DNA from: Minisyncoccota bacterium
GTDB lineage: Bacteria; Patescibacteriota; Minisyncoccia; Phycocordibacterales; CAIJYI01
Assembly: GCA_023229825.1 (NCBI GenBank)
Contig: JALNYN010000002.1
Coordinates: forward strand, 23,413 to 87,412
Reading direction: 5' to 3'
Length of the DNA stretch: 64,000 nt
Shown here: positions 57,653-64,000 of the stretch, piece by piece
How positions within the stretch are numbered: position 1 is the first letter of the stretch
Layout of the letters: the number at the start of each line of letters is the position of its first letter
The notes under the pieces: model-generated
Seen by the model: the letters and a program-made list of their open reading frames with translations, nothing else
Databases searched by the model: none
What the model was told of the DNA's origin: nothing
Program-made: the position numbers and the translations under genes

Positions 57653-57731
57653 ACCGGAAGTGTCTAAACACTTCCGTGGCCCGAAGGGAGATAGACCGAG
57701 TTCTCCGCCAGCTGGCGGATCGGGGCCCCGA
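57653..57731 (+). pseudogene. tRNA-Pro-like 3' half with hairpin module, layer 1
   Basis: Same module as layer 2: hairpin GGAAGTGT / ACACTTCC, CCCGAAGGGAGATAGACC, T-arm interrupted by the palindrome TCCGCCAGCTGGCGGA, ending GGGGCCCCGACA. Confidence 0.75.
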
Positions 57732-57790
57732 CAATCTGATTGATTGCGAGCGCGGCTCGCTGGGGCGTAGGAGTCAGTCTGCTGACTGAC
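57732..57790 (+). repeat. R1 repeat copy after the tRNA-Pro locus
   Basis: CTGATTGATTGCGAGCGCGG then CTCGCTGGGGCGTAGG and a GTCAGTC/GACTGAC hairpin. Confidence 0.8.
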
Positions 57791-57911
57791 GGGAAAAACC
57801 TGCGGGTTTTTCGAAAAAAACGTGAAATAAAAATATATGAGTAACGAAACAAGTAAAAATCATCTTTTGTAAGAAATTACGATCTTGTTCGTCTTTACAG
57901 GTGTACAACCC

Positions 57912-58409
57912 ATGCAAGAAAAGGAAAATCAGTTTTTGGTAAGTTATGATGCGCATGCGGACGCGCTCTTTCGGTTTGCCTATTTTCAGGTGTCGGACAG
58001 GGAAGCGGCGAACGATATTGTGCAGGATGTTTTTATGGAGACATGGAAATACCTTTCAGAAGGAGGAGAAATAGAGAATTTTCGGGCTTTTCTGTATCGC
58101 GTTGCACGAAATCGAATCATCGATCATTATCGAAAACATAGATCTCAGTCGCTTGATGCCATTCAAGAAAGCGGAATGGATTTTTCAGACGAGCGAAGCA
58201 GAGAAGTATCGGAAGCCCGGTCGGAAGCGATGCATATACTCCGACTCCTTGATCGCGTCGATAAAAAATATCGGGAACCGGTATTACTCAGGTATATGGA
58301 AGGAATGGGGGTGAAAGAGATCGCACAAATTTTGGATGAGTCCGAAAGTAACACGTCGGTTTTGATCCATCGCGGGATCGAACAGTTAAAGAAACTGGCG
58401 CATATATAA
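57912..58409 (+). CDS. ECF-type RNA polymerase sigma factor
   Basis: 165 residues from ATG 57912 (MQEKENQFLVSYDAHADALFRFAYF). Region 2: DREAANDIVQDVFMETWKYL and FRAFLYRVARNRIIDHYRKHR. Region 4: LDRVDKKYREPVLLRYMEGMGVKEIAQILDESESNTSVLIHRGIEQLKKL. Complete and of normal ECF length. It lies 4 bp upstream of a membrane DUF5667 protein, which probably controls it. Confidence 0.95.
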   Translation: MQEKENQFLVSYDAHADALFRFAYFQVSDREAANDIVQDVFMETWKYLSEGGEIENFRAFLYRVARNRIIDHYRKHRSQSLDAIQESGMDFSDERSREVSEARSEAMHILRLLDRVDKKYREPVLLRYMEGMGVKEIAQILDESESNTSVLIHRGIEQLKKLAHI

Positions 58410-58413
58410 ATAT

Positions 58414-59619
58414 ATGAGAAATATTGAAGAACAATTGAACGCACTGCAAAAAACAACCATGAATTCCGATGAAAAACGGGTTATTCGGACTGCGTTGGTT
58501 TCATATATAAAAGAAAACCCGCTTGTTGTAAGAAAATCGTCGGATGGCCGTCTTCTTTACCGTACGCGGGATAATGTTAATAAACTAAAAACAAAAACAA
58601 ATATGACGATAGCTTTAATTATAGCGCTCTTGCTCAGCGGGGGAACATCATTTGCGGCAGAGAATGCTTTACCCGGGGATGTTTTATATCCGGTAAAGAT
58701 AAATATCAATGAAAAAGTGCAGGAAATGGCGGCGATCTCCTCTGAATCAGAGGCGGAGGTTCAAGCAAAACTTGCTGTTCGACGGCTGGAAGAAGCGGAA
58801 AAACTCGTCGATGAGAATCGTTTAAGTACCAGCATAGCAGTCGAACTTGAGAAGGGGTTTGAAAGCCATGCCAAACAGTCACGGACAGAGATCGCGGATG
58901 TAGTCAGAAAAAACGGTTTGAATGCGGCGGCAAAAGTTAGCTCGAGTATTGAAGCGACGCTTTCCGCCCATGAAGATATTTTGAACGATCTGAGCAAGAG
59001 AACTCGGGATGGCGGGGACGGAGAGGTTAAAGGGTTGTTATTGAATCTCGGCAACAATATCGATCTGTTCGCCAAGACTCGCGTAAATGCGGAAGCGTCT
59101 TTCTCGGGAAATGGTCCGGATGTGAAAGAGGCTGTGGAAGGAGCGCGAAATGTGGCACAGAAGAAATTGGATCGTGTGAACGAGGCCATTGAATCAAATA
59201 AGGTTACGTTGGATGCAACGGCGCAAGCGAATATCCGCGAACACCTGCAGGCTGCGAATCAAGCCATGTTGGGGGGATCGGCGAAGATCAACACACAGGA
59301 ATACTCGGCGGCTTTTTCTCTCTTCAAAAAAGCGGCGCGCGAAATAGATATCACCGAAAGGTATATTCACATGTTCACAGAACTTCGACTCAACCTTGGG
59401 AACGAACAGCATGCTACCGGAACCGCTCTGCGACAAGAAGATCCTCAAGACAGCGATGATGTTCGGGGAAGTGTGGAAATTGATGTGGAGGGGGCAGATG
59501 GTGATACAGAACTTAAGATAAAGGCGAAACAGGATGCGACCTTGGAAATTTCAGATACTATTGATAATACTGTTCGTTCCAGAACCGAAGCGGAGACCGA
59601 TCTCCAGATAAAACTTTAG
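58414..59619 (+). CDS. DUF5667-type membrane protein, probable anti-sigma factor
   Basis: 401 residues. Cytoplasmic N-terminus (1-63) beginning MRNIEEQLNAL with a helical MNSDEKRVIRTALVSYIKENP; one transmembrane segment (64-84); then ENALPGDVLYPVKININEKVQEMA, the DUF5667 signature. A long helical extracellular region follows and an Asp/Glu-rich tail with repeated GSVEIDVEGADGDTEL. Direct coupling to the ECF gene suggests it sequesters the sigma factor and senses an envelope signal. Confidence 0.88.
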   Translation: MRNIEEQLNALQKTTMNSDEKRVIRTALVSYIKENPLVVRKSSDGRLLYRTRDNVNKLKTKTNMTIALIIALLLSGGTSFAAENALPGDVLYPVKININEKVQEMAAISSESEAEVQAKLAVRRLEEAEKLVDENRLSTSIAVELEKGFESHAKQSRTEIADVVRKNGLNAAAKVSSSIEATLSAHEDILNDLSKRTRDGGDGEVKGLLLNLGNNIDLFAKTRVNAEASFSGNGPDVKEAVEGARNVAQKKLDRVNEAIESNKVTLDATAQANIREHLQAANQAMLGGSAKINTQEYSAAFSLFKKAAREIDITERYIHMFTELRLNLGNEQHATGTALRQEDPQDSDDVRGSVEIDVEGADGDTELKIKAKQDATLEISDTIDNTVRSRTEAETDLQIKL

Positions 59620-59636
59620 GAATTACCATGAAACAC

Positions 59637-59677
59637 AAAACCCTGCGTTGGCACGGTTTTGTGTTTTTTATTTGCAC
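59637..59677 (+). terminator. Terminator of the sigma/anti-sigma operon
   Basis: CACAAAACC ... GGTTTTGTG stem followed by TTTTTTATTT. Confidence 0.85.
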
Positions 59678-59707
59678 AAAGAAAAGGCGTCATGATAGAA
59701 TAGAAAC

Positions 59708-60022
59708 ATGAATTACTATCAAGAAACGCTTGATCAAGCGAAAAAACTTATTTCGGGATCCGCTCTTTCTGCGGAAGATAAGACGCTGCTCAGCGATCTC
59801 ATTCCGCGGATGTCTTTGGATATGTTGGAGATCTTTGTTTGGACGATCGAAGAGGATCCTTCAAATACTTCAGCTATTGTGGAAAAGACGCGCCGTCTGA
59901 TCTCCAGTGCGACCGATTCGGTTGAATTAAAAAAGGCGCTTGATGCAGATAAAAAAGAAATGGAAAGGGTAATGGCGGAAGAGGAGATGTTGAAAGCGGC
60001 ATCTATGCCGGAACCCGTTTAA
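59708..60022 (+). CDS. Small helical hypothetical protein
   Basis: 104 residues, all-helical composition (YYQETLDQAKKLISG, LLSDLIPRMSLDMLEIFVWTIEEDPSN, ALDADKKEMERVMAEEEML). No signal peptide. Unrecognised; it precedes the 60181 gene by 160 bp that contain an inverted-repeat element. Confidence 0.7.
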   Translation: MNYYQETLDQAKKLISGSALSAEDKTLLSDLIPRMSLDMLEIFVWTIEEDPSNTSAIVEKTRRLISSATDSVELKKALDADKKEMERVMAEEEMLKAASMPEPV

Positions 60023-60030
60023 AATATAAT

Positions 60031-60150
60031 AGGACTTGCACACTTGGCGATCTGCTTGCCAAAATCTGCGATACTCGCTCACTGTATTACCATACCATTC
60101 GCTCCGTTTCTCGATTTTGGCGGCGCATCTCATCCAAGTGAGCAAGTCCT
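60031..60150. repeat. 120-bp imperfect inverted-repeat element
   Basis: AGGACTTGCACACTTGG (60031-60047) and CCAAGTGAGCAAGTCCT (60134-60150), with inner arms CCAAAATC / GATTTTGG. The AGGACTTGCACA word recurs at 50331-50342. Confidence 0.75.
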
Positions 60151-60180
60151 ACTAATAGAAGTGAATTTTATAAAATTTTT

Positions 60181-61161
60181 ATGGAAAATATGCCACAACC
60201 GGGATTACCGGAAATAGAAAAAACAAACATCCCGATGGAGGAGGTAAAAAAACCCGAGTTCACCTTTCAAGGTGAGGCGTTTCTCAATCCGGAAGGTACT
60301 CCGGCTATACCGGCGACCGACCGTGAAAATCAACAGGAAATACTGAATGTGAATTTGGATTATCAGATGATGATGTCCGGGGTAATGTTTGATAAGGCCA
60401 TTCGTCCGAATATGTCGGCAGAGGAATTGGATCTCTTGGCTGCCATTGAGGCAAAAGACTTTGAAAGTAACGTTCCGGCGGATAACACTACGGAAGCGGT
60501 TCTCGCGGAAGAATTCAATAATAATAAAAAAGAAATTTCGAGAGATGAAAAAGTTACGGCTAAAATGTCTGTTTTTTCCCGTGCTGTGGAGCTTATGCAC
60601 ACATATCTCGAAAAACATCCAAAATTGGCAAAAATGGCGATGATGGGGGTGGTTGCCTCCGAACTTGCCGGGTGCGCAGGAATGCCTCACACAGCAAACA
60701 GTATGATAAATACTGGTATTTATGGTATGCAACAGACAGCTCAGACGGAGATATATGGACAAAATTTGGCGCGTCAGACGGCTATGTACGGACAGAATCA
60801 AGCCAGACAGACGGCTGAAAATGGCGTATTTCAGGCTCGATCCGGTTACAATATGGCAGTGCAAAGAGCGGCTCAGAATCGAGCAAACGCTTATTCTTAT
60901 TTAGGCCGGCCGGCGACATCTGAAGAATCGGCAAGAATTGAGTCCCAGTATCAAAACGAGGTGAATAATGCCAGAATGCAAGCCCAGCAGATCGAGCAAA
61001 ATTCGCAAATGCAAGCCCAGCAGATCCAGCAAAATTCACAAATGCAGGCGCAACAAATTTCAATGGGAGCACATCAGCAAGCGCAAAGTATCCAGATGCA
61101 AGTGGGGACCAATATTCTTTTGCAAGGAGTGAATGGTGTTATGCAAGGCATGCATCGATAA
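60181..61161 (+). CDS. Gln-rich repeat protein with internal hydrophobic segment
   Basis: 326 residues. Hydrophilic N-terminal 150 residues, a hydrophobic stretch with a lipobox-like LAGC at about 158-161 (AMMGVVASELAGCAGM), then a Gln/Ala/Asn/Met-rich C-terminus. The latter contains YGQN(L/Q)ARQTA repeats and three consecutive QNSQMQAQQI units (about 270-300). The cysteine is too far inside for a normal lipoprotein signal. Low-complexity surface or scaffolding protein; function unknown. Confidence 0.75.
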   Translation: MENMPQPGLPEIEKTNIPMEEVKKPEFTFQGEAFLNPEGTPAIPATDRENQQEILNVNLDYQMMMSGVMFDKAIRPNMSAEELDLLAAIEAKDFESNVPADNTTEAVLAEEFNNNKKEISRDEKVTAKMSVFSRAVELMHTYLEKHPKLAKMAMMGVVASELAGCAGMPHTANSMINTGIYGMQQTAQTEIYGQNLARQTAMYGQNQARQTAENGVFQARSGYNMAVQRAAQNRANAYSYLGRPATSEESARIESQYQNEVNNARMQAQQIEQNSQMQAQQIQQNSQMQAQQISMGAHQQAQSIQMQVGTNILLQGVNGVMQGMHR

Positions 61162-61239
61162 TTTCCCAAAACGCCAAGTCCCGTCGCGGTATTATTGAGT
61201 TATGCACAGGGTGAAAAATAAATAGTTCAATTTTTAAGA

Positions 61240-61268
61240 AATACGGCTGTAATGAGCCGTATTTTTTG
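61240..61268 (+). terminator. Terminator after the Gln-rich gene
   Basis: AAATACGGCT-GTAATG-AGCCGTATTT stem and T tail. Confidence 0.85.
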
Positions 61269-61272
61269 TTTT

Positions 61273-61301
61273 TTGCGTTCGGGTTTGCGGGGCGATATAA
61301 T
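61273..61301 (+). promoter_or_regulatory. Strong promoter of the 61308 transcript
   Basis: TTGCGT (61273-61278), 17 bp, TATAAT (61296-61301). Confidence 0.75.
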
Positions 61302-61307
61302 AGAAAT

Positions 61308-61465
61308 AAAGGAGGAGCACCATTAAATAATTCATCGTGAGCAGTAGAGAATGCCGGACATTGCGTACCGCATTTCAAACCTGTTTCCATGGCTCATAGA
61401 AGTCGCGATAATGTAGTATCCCGCCGATATTCTCACTGAGGAATAGATGTCATGCGGGTTTTTTT
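61308..61465 (+). ncRNA. Structured ncRNA or leader upstream of nrdD
   Basis: Predicted pairs: TGAGC / GCTCA, AATGC-CGG / CCG-CATT, TATTC / GAATA and a closing CCCGC (61420-61424) / GCGGG (61454-61458) followed by seven T, i.e. a terminator. No convincing protein frame. It could be an independent sRNA or an RNA element controlling nrdD, but no known riboswitch consensus was recognised. Confidence 0.6.
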
Positions 61466-61642
61466 GTGGGTGAATACGAATAAAATACCAATATGCGAAT
61501 GTGTACCAATATACAAATGAATACGAATACGACGCACCCCACCTCAGTCCTCCCCTCTGAAGAGAGGGAGGAGGCACGACAAACACGAATCCATCAGTAG
61601 TAAGCTAAAACCTAAAACCTAAAAGCTAAAAGCTAAAAAAAT
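61466..61642. other. nrdD upstream spacer
   Basis: A CCTCCCTCT-type hairpin (CCTCCCCTCTGAAGAGAGGGAGG, split here as CCTCCCCTCT and AGAGGGAGG) at about 61549-61571. Then the word repeat CTAAAACCTAAAACC, also found at 44540-44580, directly before the start codon; no clear Shine-Dalgarno. Confidence 0.45.
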
Positions 61643-63877
61643 ATGCAACCAAAAACAAAAGCGCTTGCGGTGATCAAGAGAGACGGGTCAAAAGTACCTT
61701 TTGATTCGGAAAAGATATATCAAGCGATTTTGAAAGCGGGACTTGCGACCGGAGATTTTGGCGAAAAGAAGGCGCGAAGCATCGGAGAAGGAGTTTCACA
61801 ATTTTTGCAGAAGTCAAAAAAAGAAGAAATACCGATCGAAGAGATACAGGATGTGGTGGAATTCGCCATTATGAACGCGGGATTCTATAAAACGGCTCGA
61901 TCTTACATCACGTATCGCGATTCACGGGCGCGCGAACGAGATTCTCAAAAAACCTTTGTCGAGGTGGAAAAAACCATTACGGAATATTTGAACAAGGCGG
62001 ATTGGCGGGTGAATGCGAATGCTAATCAGGGTTACTCTTTGGGGGGCCTCATCCTTAATGCGTCCGGAAAGATCATCGCGAATTACTGGCTGTCTTCCGT
62101 GTATCCGCGGGAGATAGGCGAGGCGCATCGCGATGGCGATATGCACATTCACGATCTCGATATGTTTTCAGGATACTGCGCTGGCTGGAGTTTGCGCGCG
62201 CTGATCGAAGAAGGCTTCAACGGCGTGCCCGGAAAAGTGGAATCCGATCCTCCTAAACATTTGGAAACGTGCGTCGCGCAGATGGTGAATTTTCTCGGCA
62301 CGTTACAGAACGAATGGGCTGGGGCACAGGCATTTTCCTCTTTTGACACGTATCTCGCTCCGTTCGTAAGAAAAGATGATCTGACTTTCAAACAAGTGAA
62401 ACAGGCGATCCAGCAATTCGTATTCAACTTAAACGTGCCTTCGCGGTGGGGTACGCAGACGCCGTTTTCCAATATCACACTCGATTGGGTATGTCCGAAC
62501 GATATGAAAAACAAACAGCCGATCATTGGCGGAGAAATTCTGGATTTTACGTATGGGGATTGCCAGAAAGAGATGGACATGATCAATAAAGCGTTCATCG
62601 AGGTCATGACGCATGGCGATCGCAATGGCCGAGTGTTTACCTTTCCGATCCCGACCTACAACATCACAAAAGATTTTGACTGGGACAACGAGAACGCACA
62701 GGCCCTCTTTGAGATGGCGGCAAAATTCGGAACGCCGTATTTCCAGAATTTTATCAATTCACCGCTCAATCCGAGCGATGTGCGAAGTATGTGCTGCCGG
62801 CTCCAGCTTGATCTCCGAGAATTGCGCGCGAGAGGCGGCGGACTTTTCGGTTCCGCTGAAATGACCGGCTCCGTCGGCGTAGTAACGATCAATCTTCCGC
62901 GCATCGGCTATCTCTCCGACACGAAAGAACAGTTCTTTGCCCGTCTCGGCAAACTGATGGATATGGCAAAAAATTCGCTGGAGATGAAGAGAAAGGTGGT
63001 CGGCGATAATATTGAGAGGGGATTGCTTCCATACACCAAAAGATATCTTCCGAATCTGCACGCGCATTTCAGCACGATCGGATTGAACGGCATGAATGAA
63101 GCGATACGAAACTTCTTCGGACGAGATACCGACATTTCGAGTAAGCAGGGAAGAGAATTTGCTCTTGAGATCTTGGATTTTATGCGCGAACGGCTTGCCG
63201 ATTATCAGGAGGAAACAGGGAATTTGTATAATTTAGAAGCCACGCCGGCGGAAGGAACGACCTATCGTTTTGCTAAAGAAGACCAAAAACGTTTTCCCGG
63301 AATTTTGCAGGCGGGAACAAGACAGGCGCCGTACTATACCAATTCTTCCCATCTCCACGTCGGACACACCGACAACCCTCTCGATGCGCTTGATCATCAG
63401 GATGAATTGCAGACCAAATACACGGGAGGCACGGTTCTCCATCTTTTCCTTGGCGAGCGTTTGCGCGACTGGAAAACGGCGCGGAATTTTGTAAAAAAAG
63501 TCGCTGAAAATTATCGCTTACCCTACTTTACTCTGACACCGACTTTCTCCGTTTGCCCCACGCACGGCTATTTGAATGGCGAAGTGCCGAAATGTCCGAA
63601 GTGCGACGCTGAATGCGAGATCTGGTCGCGCATTATGGGTTATCACCGCCCCGTTTCACAATGGAATCACGGCAAGAAAAGCGAATACGCGGAAAGAAAA
63701 GAGTACATCCCGCCGATGATGGCGCATAAAACAGAGATGGTTTCACCGTCCGTTTTATCGGATCAAACACCTCCCGCCAAAGACCACGGCGACGCGAAGA
63801 AAAAACCTTATCAGGAACTTTCATCATTCGCAAACGGAACGGAAAGCAAAGTCGTTTCTAAAATGATCGCGGAGTAA
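61643..63877 (+). CDS. nrdD: Anaerobic ribonucleoside-triphosphate reductase
   Basis: 744 residues. N-terminal ATP-cone (ALAVIKRDGSKVPFDSEKIYQAILKA, 7-95), then the glycyl-radical core with HIHDLD, SRWGTQTPFSNIT, GGLFGSAEMTGSVGVVTINLPRI and LHVGHTDNP. C-terminal zinc site CPTHGY ... CPKCDAEC and glycyl-radical loop RIMGYHRPVSQWN. It makes deoxyribonucleotides without oxygen and needs an activase (NrdG), not seen in the window. A 55-residue extension follows the radical loop. Confidence 0.96.
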   Translation: MQPKTKALAVIKRDGSKVPFDSEKIYQAILKAGLATGDFGEKKARSIGEGVSQFLQKSKKEEIPIEEIQDVVEFAIMNAGFYKTARSYITYRDSRARERDSQKTFVEVEKTITEYLNKADWRVNANANQGYSLGGLILNASGKIIANYWLSSVYPREIGEAHRDGDMHIHDLDMFSGYCAGWSLRALIEEGFNGVPGKVESDPPKHLETCVAQMVNFLGTLQNEWAGAQAFSSFDTYLAPFVRKDDLTFKQVKQAIQQFVFNLNVPSRWGTQTPFSNITLDWVCPNDMKNKQPIIGGEILDFTYGDCQKEMDMINKAFIEVMTHGDRNGRVFTFPIPTYNITKDFDWDNENAQALFEMAAKFGTPYFQNFINSPLNPSDVRSMCCRLQLDLRELRARGGGLFGSAEMTGSVGVVTINLPRIGYLSDTKEQFFARLGKLMDMAKNSLEMKRKVVGDNIERGLLPYTKRYLPNLHAHFSTIGLNGMNEAIRNFFGRDTDISSKQGREFALEILDFMRERLADYQEETGNLYNLEATPAEGTTYRFAKEDQKRFPGILQAGTRQAPYYTNSSHLHVGHTDNPLDALDHQDELQTKYTGGTVLHLFLGERLRDWKTARNFVKKVAENYRLPYFTLTPTFSVCPTHGYLNGEVPKCPKCDAECEIWSRIMGYHRPVSQWNHGKKSEYAERKEYIPPMMAHKTEMVSPSVLSDQTPPAKDHGDAKKKPYQELSSFANGTESKVVSKMIAE

Positions 63878-63882
63878 CAAAA

Positions 63883-63920
63883 ACAAGAAATGCCCGGGAA
63901 AAGTTCCGGGCATTTTTTAT
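63883..63920 (+). terminator. Terminator after nrdD
   Basis: AAATGCCCGG-GAAAAG-TTCCGGGCATTT stem and T tail. A second hairpin GGCCCCA-TCCG-TGGGGCT lies at 63951-63969. Confidence 0.9.
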
Positions 63921-64000
63921 TTGTCAGAATTCATCGTGGGGACACAAAAAAGGCCCCATCCGTGGGGCTGTTATTATCATTGAGCGTAAAATATATTCAT

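Noticed and set aside
1..64000. Recoded UGA (glycine) as in Gracilibacteria/SR1
   Set aside because: Conserved genes (dnaA, dnaN, pnp, nrdD, cca) read full length with UGA as stop and no in-frame UGA.

Overview
The window looks like a chromosomal segment of a candidate-phyla-radiation (Patescibacteria, Parcubacteria-like) bacterium. The evidence is the gene style: a PrgI/VirB4/VirB6/VirB2-type secretion locus, DUF5667-type anti-sigma protein, peptidoglycan-binding secreted proteins, short YidC and RnpA, NrdD as the only ribonucleotide reductase seen, very short spacers, several apparently leaderless promoters, and the standard genetic code with UGA as stop. No rRNA, CRISPR array or classical IS is present.

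Layout. 1-2.5 kb: 5' part of a secreted SpvB/TcaC-like protein that runs off the left edge. 2.8-9.4 kb: the conserved dnaA neighbourhood (DciA-like gene, dnaN and dnaA leftward; rpmH, rnpA, yidD, a membrane protein and yidC rightward). 9.5-24.5 kb: a leftward type IV secretion-like locus: three VirB2-type pilins, two with catalytic-looking C-terminal domains, a lytic transglycosylase fusion among them, a two-part VirB4, PrgI, a giant VirB6-like channel and several secreted or anchored accessory proteins. Two four-helix-bundle (S23/IVP) genes flanked by inverted repeats interrupt it. 24.7-31 kb: secreted PG-binding protein, ksgA carrying palindromic inserts, a RAYT transposase flanked by its REP palindromes, and an intein-containing UvrD/PcrA helicase. 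31-49 kb: charged or proline-rich proteins, a LysM/M23 peptidase, an NRS/ER-like sugar-nucleotide enzyme, a GH13 enzyme, a Fic protein, a MerR-HATPase plus STAS-like pair, two frameshifted genes, yifB, a DksA-type zinc-finger gene and pnp. 49-64 kb, mostly rightward: xthA, a structured 520-bp spacer with tandem DnaA boxes, cca with a large insertion, tRNA-Arg, tRNA-Gly and a nested tRNA-Pro locus, mazG-like, yraN, tspO, an ECF sigma/anti-sigma pair, two candidate ncRNAs and nrdD.

The strongest unusual signals are: (1) a cluster of parS-like palindromes at 51.4-56.4 kb, largely inside cca and its insertion, beside tandem DnaA boxes and a switch of gene orientation near 49-50 kb, which together suggest an origin/partition region about 45 kb from dnaA; (2) a tRNA-Pro gene nested inside the split halves of two further tRNA-Pro-like units, with compensatory changes in paired arms; (3) a RAYT/REP/REPIN system whose palindromes also lie within coding frames; (4) a Tc-toxin-B/SpvB-like secreted protein in an organism with a very small gene set. 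All functional statements rest on motif reading; no database search was run.
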